From: Pomphorhynchus laevis
Lineage: Eukaryota; Acanthocephala; Palaeacanthocephala; Echinorhynchida; Pomphorhynchidae
NCBI GenBank assembly: GCA_012934845.2
Contig: WNNJ02002887.1
Span: 1 to 64,000 of the forward strand
Reading direction: 5' to 3'
DNA: 64,000 nt
Part shown: in pieces, positions 35,181 to 45,249 of the stretch
Position numbering within the stretch: the first letter of the stretch is position 1
How the letters are laid out: each line of letters opens with the position of its first letter
The notes under the pieces: generated by a model
Database searches by the model: none
What the model was told of the DNA's origin: nothing
What the model saw: only the letters and a program-made list of their open reading frames with translations
Program-made: the position numbers and the translations under genes

Positions 35181-35640
35181 CTAATTTCCAATGTTCAGTA
35201 TCAAGAAGAACTTGCAGATATGCAAAACGATGAATATGTTAAAGCATTATTTGATATAAGAGGAGTGATGACATGGCTTTGCAATGAAACAGGCAAAATA
35301 TAGAGGATTGACTACGTATGCTAAAAAATAATTATTAAATCCATTTACTACCTCCGGACTTGAAAAGGAACGACTAAATATGTACAATATCCTTATAGGC
35401 AATACTTTTAGCTAACCTGCTACCCGGTATGGGATGTTTTACGGTTGATGTTTTATTTGAGTGTAACAAAATTCCCACCTCCTATTTATCTGAATGTGGA
35501 TTTAGTGTCATAAATAATTTATTTGGTAAAAATAAATAGGTTGAATATTACACAAAGAGGAAACTTAAGACTAAAGTTGACTAAATTGGAATCAAGCATA
35601 AAATATCATCAGTAAAGTTTCTTACTATAATAATTTAAAA
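34080..35640 (+). mobile_element. hAT transposon remnant (ZBED5/SCAND3-like transposase), copy 1
   Basis: The open frame 34240-34644 (134 residues) has PLSNNTVSRRIDEMGANVEE and LQMDETT, typical of the N-terminal catalytic region of ZBED5/SCAND3-type hAT transposases. More coding pieces follow in broken frames to about 35620 (35103-35303; then LSECGFSVINNLF of the hAT dimerisation region near 35490). Several stops and frameshifts, so it is dead. No terminal inverted repeats identified. Confidence 0.8.
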
Positions 35641-36056
35641 GGCAGCATTAATTTCTTGTTTGGTTGTTAATAATTTTAAAGGAACCAAGAAGAAAATTTA
35701 TTTTCCAGTGAAATGCTTATTTTTACAAGTTATTTTTACAGAAAAATCTTGTAAAATCTGAAAATGATGGCAGTAGCCATCATCTTCAGATTTTAACTTT
35801 TTTTAAAGTTTTTAACTCTTTTTTACAATACCTTTCCACCAGTTGAATCAATATCACAGTACATGCCAACAAACATAACCACAACTTTGGATTCAAATCA
35901 GACAATAAATGCATCAACATCCCGTGATGAATTATAAAAAATCATAGTCTAATGGCCTCGCTCAATCGTCATTCCAGTTTTAAATGTTTTATGTTTCGTC
36001 ATAAATTAAACTGTTTTGTTTAAAATGCAATTGAAATGTATTACTGATTGTTTGAT
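35641..36056. other. Non-coding stretch with a 20-bp-arm hairpin
   Basis: A palindrome at 35752-35797 (AAAATCTGAAAATGATGGC and near complement, 4-nt loop). Otherwise nothing recognised. Confidence 0.45.
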
Positions 36057-36835
36057 CATAAACGATTAAGCGTAAAAAATTAATATTATAATCAACATAT
36101 CTTTTACTTAAAATTCAATAAATAAAGACTTTATTAAATACACCAAAATATAGCATGCAAGAATAAAAAAGGTAGGTCATAACCAACTCAGAAAAAATGA
36201 CAGAATTTTCCTTCGTTTTTCATCTTCCATTTCTCTTTCATGGCCTCAGGTCCAGTGGGATCTGAGCCCCCAACCGATCCAACACGCCGCCTTCCGACTG
36301 AACCACCCGGGGTCTTTCACCCCCCCCCGAAGAATCCAATCGGCGCGGACTATTATAAGCGATTAAGAGTAAAAATTAATATTATAATCAACCTATCCTT
36401 TACTTAAAATGCAATCAGCGTTTGTGTGAGCATTTTTGTATGCGGCGCAAATGTGTAATATTATAATTTTGAAACGATAATCTTTGATCGTTCACACTAA
36501 GATACAAGCAACAAAATTGTAAATTTTACTCTGTGCTTTCGACGCGGTAGTGCATGTTAAATTGTTATTAGATTATCTGAGTTGAAAGAATCCGGTTTAT
36601 AAAAGAAAAAATTGAGATACCTGGAATTTTATAATCTTGTTATAATATGCACATTATCAGAACTTCCAAATTGTTTAAGTTCAGTAATAAACACGGCAAC
36701 AAGTTCTCGTGAAAAAATAACTTGTTTTCCTCTTTCTTCCTTCGTTTATAAGATAAAATTCAATCAGCATTTATGTGAGCATTTTTGTATGCGGCGCAAA
36801 TGTGTAATTATATAATTTTGAAACGATAATCTTTT
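36057..36835. repeat. Local direct repeats around a LINE tail
   Basis: About 62 bp at 36057-36120 recur at 36353-36415 (about 90 percent identity) on either side of the LINE tail. About 80 bp at 36405-36490 recur at 36753-36835 (shared GTATGCGGCGCAAATGTGTAA). These may be copies of an unrecognised LTR-like or MITE sequence. Confidence 0.6.
36218..36352 (-). mobile_element. LINE family A 3' end, 5'-truncated
   Basis: Reverse complement of the family A sequence around 63530-63640, including the poly-C (poly-G on the coding strand) run and the GATCTGAGCCCCCAACCGAT segment. Only about 135 bp remain. Confidence 0.8.
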
Positions 36836-36910
36836 AAAATAAATAATAAATTTTTAAAGTAAATGTTTTTTTTCGTAAAACTTTTTATCAGAATCTTAAT
36901 TCATCTATAG

Positions 36911-37838
36911 CAGGGGTGTTAGACAAAATAAGACGGCGGGCCATATTTTAATTATTTTTAATCTCGCGGGCCGCACATACCAAATTTGTTAGTAAAAAAT
37001 AATACATGCGTTTGAATGACAATCAAAAACGTTTAGATAGTTAATTTTTACAACAGTAAAAAAGAATTTTTTAAACAAGAAACAATGCAGAATAATTATT
37101 AGTCATTTAATTTTTTGCTTGTAAATTGATGGCGAGTCTTTTCTCCATTAAGCTATTAAAGTTAGGATTCAATTTTTGTATGCAAGAAAATTTCATAATG
37201 GAAGATAAATTTTGTTCTGACAACCTAGATCTATAGATTTTTTTATTAAGCTTCATACGTGAGAAAAGTTTTTTACAGAGATAGGTACGTCTAAGCATGC
37301 ATTTGCACCTGTATACTTCTGATAATATACTTCATTATCAAAACATTAATATGAGCAGATGAAGATGGGATTAATCAAGAGGAAGTTATAATTCTGCGAT
37401 AAGCGATTTGAATGTTTTCTTTCGTTGTGGTCATTGGTATGATAGTAGCGAAATGTCGACTGAGCGACAACATTATTAAGAAGGAAAATAGATTTAAATA
37501 ATTGTATTTAGGTATTTGATTACTTTTAAAGTTATATATATATGCACATGTATATTTCTCTTTTGAAAAGTTCTTCCTTCATCTTGTGTACTTCTTTCTT
37601 GACATTATTCTTAAATAATGTGATTAAATGGATTAGATTATACCCATTCTTAAATGGGTATTTTTAAAAAATTATTATTACAGTAAAAATGTTATGTAGT
37701 TACTAATTTTTTTTATAATTGTATTCATAACATCTCAAAATGTTACAAATTGTAAAAATATCAAACAAAATCACAAAGAAATTTTTAAAGTAGAAATATT
37801 CATTAAAAATCTCACTGGTCGCGTGTTTGACACCTCTG
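36911..37838 (-). mobile_element. hAT element, internally deleted (GTF2IRD2/Charlie-like)
   Basis: Left end CAGGGGTGTTAGACA and right end reverse-complement CAGAGGTGTCAAACA are classic hAT terminal inverted repeats, followed by the usual GGGCCGCAC word (about 36966). The 37107-37298 minus-strand frame encodes the C-terminal dimerisation region (SRMKLNKKIYRSRLSEQNLS). The rest of the transposase is missing. The flanking 8-mers (ATCTATAG and ATGTTGAT) do not match, so the ends may have been altered after insertion. Confidence 0.8.
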
Positions 37839-37984
37839 ATGTTGATGGATCCTATGAGAAAACAAACAACTACACCAATTAACTCCTGACGAAGGAAATT
37901 AGGATGATCCAGAATGCAAGTTGTTTGTTTAAAAAGGCTATATGCTGTCAAGTAAGCAAATTTTCGGAGATCACTTTAAAATAT

Positions 37985-38062
37985 ATCACAAGGCAGCCAA
38001 AACAATTGATGGTAGTCCACTCTACTGACGAGTGCTGCCGGCTACCATCAGCTCCGATGATA
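37985..38062 (+). other. Diverged copy of the repeat-borne paired motif
   Basis: GGCAGC...GCTGCC and TTGATGGTAG...CTACCATCAG occur in the same interleaved order as in the 365-bp repeat (GGCAAC...GTTGCC; CAGTGAGTAC...GTACTCATTG), with the boxes AAAAC and CTGACGAGTG between them. Both helices are kept with different bases. Confidence 0.55.
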
Positions 38063-38219
38063 TAATTATAAAATCTCGAATTCCCAAATTACATTGTAAA
38101 ACCCAATTAATTAGAATTTATCTAAGTTAATTCAGTAATAAACTAATGTATAATGTGATTTACTGATTATATCACTAAAAGTTTCTATAATATCAAGTGA
38201 ACCACATAAATTAATGTTT

Positions 38220-38996
38220 TTACCAATCAATTAACAGTCCATTGACAATGTAGTAAATTATCGCCATGAACCAAGCCCATGAACTATTGCTTATGACTGA
38301 TTTTATTCCGTCATACGAAATTGCGCTGTCTATATTAAAATCAGGAAAGAACTCTAACAGTGTATGGATTATCACATCACTAATCTTGTCGAATACAAAC
38401 GCTGCTTCTTCATAAAACTCTTTTACTTTATCGTCTCCTAATCTCGTTACATTAGCGATTAATTCATCGATTGTATTTTGTATTATTATTTCCTTATTAT
38501 CAGATGTATTGCCTATATTCACAATGCTAAAAATTTCATACAATATGTTGGTAAGGCTTTTGATCATATTAAAGCTATCATTTTGATCGTTTTTAAATCC
38601 GTAGTCGCCGTGAATAAACCCAGGATTTCTAACTTCATTTGTAAGGTAATTAGGATCATTCCCATTATTGGAATTTTGCATTAACAATTTCGAATTCTGA
38701 TATAGGCTACTATAATCATGATTCCAAGCCAATGAATCAGCCTTTACAGAATCTTTTATTTTGCCGTTCGGACTGCGCTTTTTATGAACATCTTGCATTT
38801 GCATTTTAATATTATTAAACATTTCAGCTGACTTACTGTTATTGCAATGTTTTAAGATTGTTGATATGAGATCTACGGAGGACTCTGCGTTCTCGGGTTC
38901 GATTTTAGTTGTCATCTTGGTAGAGAATCCACGCAAAACCGAAACACCAAAAATGATGTACAATAGTATTGACCACAAATAACAAACGGTTCTCAT
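38220..38996 (-). CDS. Secreted protein, family copy 3
   Basis: 258 residues. Signal peptide 1-23 (hydrophobic ILLYIIFGVSVL, likely cleavage before FSTK). Short acidic segment, SSVDLISTILKHCNN (39-53) in place of the IISLL motif, dibasic KR at 73-74, then a mostly helical C-terminal half with IANVTRLGDDKVKEFYEEA comparable with copy 1 (IANITEKDTAEIIK). It ends in a hydrophobic stretch WAWFMAIIYYIVNGLLI that could be a membrane or lipid-anchor tail, unlike copies 1 and 2. Single exon. Function unknown. Confidence 0.8.
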   Translation of the reverse strand: MRTVCYLWSILLYIIFGVSVLRGFSTKMTTKIEPENAESSVDLISTILKHCNNSKSAEMFNNIKMQMQDVHKKRSPNGKIKDSVKADSLAWNHDYSSLYQNSKLLMQNSNNGNDPNYLTNEVRNPGFIHGDYGFKNDQNDSFNMIKSLTNILYEIFSIVNIGNTSDNKEIIIQNTIDELIANVTRLGDDKVKEFYEEAAFVFDKISDVIIHTLLEFFPDFNIDSAISYDGIKSVISNSSWAWFMAIIYYIVNGLLIDW

Positions 38997-39104
38997 ATTT
39001 TACCGGTCAACTAAGGCTTTGTAATTATTTTTAGAGAAGCATGAATGATTTTTATCAAGTAAATGATCAGACGGAAATAAAAGTGGCAAATATATTAACT
39101 TGAT

Positions 39105-41297
39105 TATATCTGCCAAAAATATTAATGTCGCTTTAATCAAATGTCTGCACTGGCTTGGCACAGGTTCAATATGAGAAAACAATTCATACTCATGATATAT
39201 CTTATCATAATAAATAGTGACTTTTCATATCAAATTTATGTCAAATTGATATTAAATTTGTATACAATTTATTTGACGGCCTTTGTAAAAATGCCTTCAG
39301 GAACGCAATTGGGATTTGCGCATTTTCCATGATTGCTGTCTTACCACAATTTGATAACAACTATATTTCTGATCGGTTAATAATACATTAGCTACATTAA
39401 AGACATTAATAAAAATATTTAAATACTTTAAAATGTAATTTTAAAACATTTATTGATCAAATGAGAATGAATAGAATTTTTATTGAAATCGAACTGTCAT
39501 CAACATGATGTTTTGATGAAAAAGCGGCACAACTAATCATTTGAATGTCTTCTTCATTAGAGAAATTAGTTTTTTCTTCAACTAATTCAATGTATTCTTC
39601 ATTAAAGTATTTAAATTATTGCTTTTACAATACTGTACCTCAAGAAATACAGCATATTTTAACGACATAAAAATTTTTCAATTTAGTAATGCAGATGCAT
39701 TCGAAAATTAAATTATTTAAAAATAACTGATTTTGATTTATTTATTAAATTTGTAATTTTGAAGCTAAATCAATAAACTTATTTTAGCAACATTGAACTA
39801 TTAGACGCGTTCAATTTTTCTCTTTATTTTAGATTGAATCGTTATTAAATGAAGTAAAAGAGTTTGTATTAAATCAAATAAATCATTTTATCCACGTACA
39901 ATGTAATTTCGTGTTTCTGCGATGTAATTTACATTTAAACAGCTTTGGCTGGATTTAGATCGGAAACAATCACTGGGAAATTTTGACAATCTTAGTTCAT
40001 TTGCAGATTAGTCGCATTTAGAAATGCAGTGCTTAAACTCATTTAATATTTTATATAAAATTTAAAATAAAATGTTATATAAAATGCAAAATAAAACAAC
40101 ATTTTTATATTAAAAATGTTTATTTGATGGGTATTTATTTGATAAAGATTAAAAATCAACTCGGGTTTATATTACTTTAACAAACTAAAGTATAAATTTG
40201 AAAAGACTACGATTAAATCTTTATTTGCGCACAAAAGATAACCGAAAATCGTACTATTAAGGCTACTTTTGAAATTTATAAGCTTATTGAAAAAACTGGT
40301 AAGGATCATACTATAGGAGAAAATTTGATAGAAACATGTATTTAGGCATTTTTGAAAATCGTTCAGAGAAACGAAGATAAAGACGTTAAATATATGCCTC
40401 TTAGTAACAATACTGTTAGCAGGAGAATAGATGAAATGGGTGCCAATGTCGAAGAACAGTTAGTAGAGAAATTAAAGGTGAAAGAATTCTCACTTCAAAT
40501 GGATGAAACAACATTGAGGTACATCTATGCAGTATTTATGGCTTATGTTAAATACATCGACAATAATGATTTTTGTGAAGAAATACTATTTTGTAAATCT
40601 TTTGAAGTAGTATCACCGCTAAAGATATTTTCAAAACTTAAAGGCTATTTGACAACAAAAAATATACAAATAAAAAACATAACATCTTATGTTTCAGATG
40701 GTGTTCATAAAATGACGGGTAAACATAACGGTTGTTTAAAATTGATAAAAAATTAAAATCCTGAAATGCTCGTGTTACACTGTGTTATTTACAGCGAAAA
40801 CTTAGCCGCTAAAAATATTTATCCTGTTCTTAGTGAGATATTAAGTTCTGTATTAAAATGCATTAATTTTATCAAGGTTAACTCAAAAACAGAGCGTCTT
40901 TTTTAAATGTTTTGTGAAGGACAAAGTGCAGACTACGTGAAACTTCTACTTCGCACTCATGTAAGATGGCTTTCAAAAGGAAACTGCCTAAAAATTTTTA
41001 TGGAGCTTAATATACTAAACAAGTAACTTCAAGGGAAAAATAAAACTATTATTGATCTAAAAGCAAATATTTATGGCTTTATTGCTATTATTGATTTGAG
41101 CAGAGATTTAATTTTGAAGAAAAACTTTGAAAGTTTTTTTAACTCGATAAATGTGAAGTAAGTGATAATGGTTTATTTATTATATCAAATCATCTGAAAC
41201 AGTTATCTACTGAATTGAAAGAAATATTTTCTGATTCAAAAGAATTTATTTTCCCAACATGGCTAACTCAGCCAATGTTAGCAGATCTTTTACTTAT
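39105..41297. repeat. Segmental duplication block 2 (partner 33013-35180)
   Basis: See the partner block. This copy stops at about 41297, so it lacks the 3' third of the hAT remnant that block 1's neighbourhood still has. Confidence 0.92.
40190..41297 (+). mobile_element. hAT transposon remnant, copy 2
   Basis: The 40352-40756 frame differs from that at 34240-34644 by one visible residue (M to I in EEMLFCKS). It shares the same broken frames, so the element was already dead when the block was duplicated. Confidence 0.8.
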
Positions 41298-42195
41298 TTC
41301 TAATGTTTTAATTTAAAAAAATGAAATCCTGAAATGCTCGTGTTACACTAAATTTGTAATTTTGAAGCTAAATCAATAAACTTAAATCTATTTTTACATA
41401 TTGCTAGCTGATGCTTTCATCGTTAGATCAAAGTACAATTCGTTAATGAACTGATTGATTTGTTCATCAAGGTTTTATTTGTTCTGTGAAATTGAACAAA
41501 AACAAAGAATAAATTTGACATCACTTGGAGATCTCCAGTGATCCGATAAACGAACATATAAACTCCTAACATATTTGATCCGATAAACTCCTATATTTGG
41601 TGATCGGTTGACGCAACCGATCATTCGATCCGATAAACTCCTATATAATGATCACCAAATCGGTTGTGTCAAAATTGCAGACAAATTTTCGTTATTATAA
41701 AATTAGTAAATACTCGCAACTATGGAATTTAGAGCAAATACTTTTAGGAACAAGTTTTTCAGTCAATGATTAGTCAATTCAAACTTCGATAGATGACCAT
41801 TAGCGATGATTTAATAGAAATACACATACCTTAAAGTATTAAAGAGGTAGTTTGATTTGTTCAATTTTGTTCAAATTGAACAAAATTAAAGAATAAATTT
41901 GACTTTGTTGATAGTAAAATTCTAAATTCGATGAATGTTCATCGCATAATGATCCCATGAAAACTAAAATTTTAGTTTTGCATGATCATTCGTAATGCTA
42001 AAAGTCGATTGTTTGAGCAAAATCATTGGATAAATTTATTTAAAATTTATCCAGCGATACGAAAGCAGTTATAAGATTTACAAAATTTTATCAAAAAAAG
42101 AAACATTTCATTGTAATATAAAATATCATTACATGATGTTGGCGTAAGCTACTTCTAATGCTACAGATAAAATACATATGACCAATTTTATAATT
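41298..42195. other. Junction mosaic and non-coding stretch
   Basis: 41325-41352 repeats sequence found just after the hAT frame (about 40757-40780) and 41353-41388 repeats about 39744-39780, both out of order, which suggests template switching at the end of the duplication. At 41540-41650 the words CGATAAACTCCTATAT and GATCACCAAATC are repeated and inverted. No gene. Confidence 0.5.
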
Positions 42196-42258
42196 TTAGC
42201 CATAAACGTTCTCCTCCCCGTAGGCGATATAAAGAAATCCATCTTCATCCGCATACAT
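42196..42258 (-). CDS. ATG8 (GABARAPL2-like) exon 3 with stop
   Basis: Follows a 3' splice site (TTTTGCTTAG) and encodes the last 20 residues, containing DEDGFLYIAYGEENVYG, then TAA. This is the diagnostic ATG8 C-terminus (GATE-16: DEDGFLYVAYSGENTFG). Phase 0, matching exon 2. The protein ends exactly at the glycine that is conjugated to phosphatidylethanolamine, so no trimming by ATG4 would be needed before conjugation. The intron before it is about 7.0 kb and full of transposons. Confidence 0.93.
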   Translation of the reverse strand: MYADEDGFLYIAYGEENVYG

Positions 42259-42599
42259 CTAAGCAAAAACATGAAATGAAACATAAACTTGAACTTAAAT
42301 AAAATGCAAAAACTACAATGCAACTAACATTTTTATTAGAAATAAATATTAATGTTATAAATAAATAAAATGATAAATATTACGCAAATGTCGACTAGTG
42401 CGTCTACGGCGTAAAATTTATAAGTGCTTTGGGATATCTGATCGCAGAATGACGAATTAGCCCGGATCCTGAAAGGACGCGGTGCCTGCTCGATATAAAA
42501 CCACCAACCTCAATACCTGAACTAAAAAAGACTGTCTAGACTATTCGCACATTACTTGCGATGGATACCAAAATTTTCCGAAATGATACGTCCTTTTTT

Positions 42600-43040
42600 A
42601 AAAAATAAAGACATATTTGAATATTATATATATGAATAAAATGATAAATATGATACAATGATAAATATTAACTATATATTTAATATATAAAAAATAAACA
42701 AATATTTGAATATAATATATAAATAAAATGATAAATATGATACAATGATAAATATTAACTATATATTTAATATATAAAAAATAAACAAATATTTGAATAT
42801 AATATATAAATAAAATGATAAATATGATACAATGATAAATATTAACTATATATTTAATATATAAAAATAAACAAATATTTGAATATAATATATAAATAAA
42901 ATGATAAATATGATACAATGATAAATATTAACTATATATTTAATATATAAAAATAAACAAATATTTGAATATAATATATAAATAAAATGATAAATATTAT
43001 AAAATGATAAATATTAGCTATATATTTAATATATAAAAAT
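42600..43040. repeat. 87-bp tandem repeat, about five units
   Basis: ATGATAAATATGATACAATG occurs at 42641, 42728, 42815 and 42901, with a variant at 42987, giving a period of 86-87 bp. AT-rich satellite inside ATG8 intron 2. Confidence 0.95.
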
Positions 43041-43741
43041 GAACAAAATAAAACAAATTATAATTTTTTTAATAAAATATTATTATATTCATATTACTTA
43101 ATTATATATTTAATATATAAATAAGAATATTATTTTATAATGATAAAAAATAACAATATAAATATATATAATACAAATAGTCTATTTTTGGGCTCTTCAT
43201 GCAAAATATGTAGACGCCAGGTAAAAGATCGAGGGAAATATATCGTGTAAAATGACTGGCTTTTGCTTTTACAAGATACGATATAAAAAATCAAGTAAGC
43301 AAACGGTAACTTTGCTGTGGAAATCAATTCGATAGCAGATGCTGGCAATAAAAAATCTTAAATCTTAAATTTACATCCTGAGAATATTCAGCAATCGAAA
43401 ATATTTGCAATAATAAATATGAAATGCATTGAAATATCACACAAAAACATAAATTAATTCATTATCCAGCCTATACATACTATTTAATTCTCTAGAAAAG
43501 GTCTATTTATATTTTGAATGGGAGTATGATAAATAATATACAAAAATGTTCGAGCATAAAACACGCGACGTAATATAATACTTACAATGTAATGAAATTA
43601 CATTATAATGTAATTACATTATAATAATGTTAATTATAATGTAATTAATATAATGTATTTAAATGTGAACGCAACATATGAGAGTTGCGAGTTAAGTCTA
43701 GAAATATTTAAATATATATTTAAATGTAAACGCAACTAGGG
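43041..43741. other. AT-rich intronic stretch
   Basis: Includes short TAATGTAATTA palindromic repeats at about 43580-43650. No coding signal. Confidence 0.4.
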
Positions 43742-45245
43742 TCAGATTTAAAAAAATATATTCCTAAAATAAGGTATAAACTCCTACCACCATTAGGACG
43801 AAAAATTTGTAATTATAATAAAGAATTAAAATCAATATGTAACGATAATATTAGAAACATAATGGAAACAGAATGCAATTGTAAAAGTCTTAGTTTTGAT
43901 AAAATAAATGAACATATATGTACCCATAATCTAGAATTAATTGAAAATTGTGAATTAAGAAAGCTGCTATCAAAAGGGTATAAATATAGATTAAATAATA
44001 ACAACGACAAAAATAAAATATACAATTCGTTATATAATAACTTAAATGATTACTTTAGTAAGCTGATTAATAGTGAAAGCTCGAATATATCTAAGATTAA
44101 CATTTGGAAAGATTATATATTTGATAAAATTAAAAATAAAATGAAAATAACAAACAATTATAAAAGGAAAGATAAAATTAATAAAGATATGTATAAAGAA
44201 CTTACTAAATTAAAGGATAATTATATAATAACAACTATTGATAAAGCTAGTAATAACTTTGTCTTCATATGCAAAAAGCTTTATTATGATATACTAATGA
44301 AAGAGGTTAATTCTAATGATTTAAATGTAAATCCAACATATGAACGTAGTGAGTTGAGTTTAGAAACAATTATTACAAGTCACTGTTCTATAATGGATAA
44401 AAAGGGTATAAAGGTTGAATTAGATAATAAAACTATACCTATATTATATTGGAATCCAAAATTACATAAAAATCCAATAAAACCTAGGTTCATATGTAGT
44501 GCGTTTAAATGTACATTAAAACCACTTTCTGTCTATATGAATAAAATACTTAAAGTAATTAAAGCACACTTTAAAAAATATTGCAAGGTAATCGAAATTA
44601 ATACTGGTATAAAACACTATTTCAGTATTAATTCTACAAAAGAATTTTTAGAACAGACAAAAGGAATAAATTTTCAAAATATAAATACATACGATTTTAG
44701 TACTCTTTATACAAATCTAGGTTTAGTAGATATTAAAGAAGCGTTAGTAAAATTAATTAATCTTATATTCGGAAAAAGATATACATATATATATGTTATA
44801 ATAATTATAACGCCTATCTAACAAAAATTAAACCATCAAGTAAATATAAATATATGGATAAAATTGAATTAATAGAATCCTTAAATATTTTGATAAATCA
44901 AAATTATTTAAAAGTAGGGACATCTATATTTAGACAAGTAAAAGGTGTTCCAATGGGTGGTAATAGTAGCCCAATTATAGCTGACTTGTTTTTAAGCTTT
45001 ATAGAATATGAATTTGTTCATAACTGTGTAAAAACTAAATCTAAACAATATAAATATATGAAATATATGTTTCGATACATTGATGATATATGTGTATTTA
45101 ATTCTAATAATTTTTATTCAAAAAAGGATCAAATTTATCCAGGTAGCAATATTTTAAATAAAACCAATATTAATCGTAAAAAAGATATATATCTAGATGT
45201 GAACAATTCATTTCATCAATTAAAGCTACAACAACAATTTTTTGA
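43742..45245 (+). mobile_element. Penelope-like element reverse transcriptase, 3'-truncated
   Basis: Two frames (43862-44821 and 44854-45354), plus N-terminal remains from about 43760, carry the Penelope RT signature: TTIDKASNNFVFICKK, YWNPKLHKNPIKPRFICSA, YDFSTLYTNL (block A), GVPMGGNSSPIIADLFL (block B) and FRYIDDICVF (block C). The frame is broken near 44821. Similarity stops at about 45245 where an RTE-like LINE begins; no GIY-YIG endonuclease is present. The coding strand is opposite to ATG8. A separate C-terminal piece lies at 49946-50206. Confidence 0.92.
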
Positions 45246-45249
45246 CAAA

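Noticed and set aside
42598-42918. 106-residue open frame with repeated IYHCIIFIILFIYYIQI
   Set aside because: It is simply the translation of the 87-bp AT-rich tandem repeat.
43130-43348. Minus-strand frame with HEEPKNRLFVLYIF, first considered as the ATG8 C-terminal exon
   Set aside because: No proper splice acceptor and no terminal glycine; a far better exon with DEDGFLYIAYGEENVYG was found at 42196-42258.
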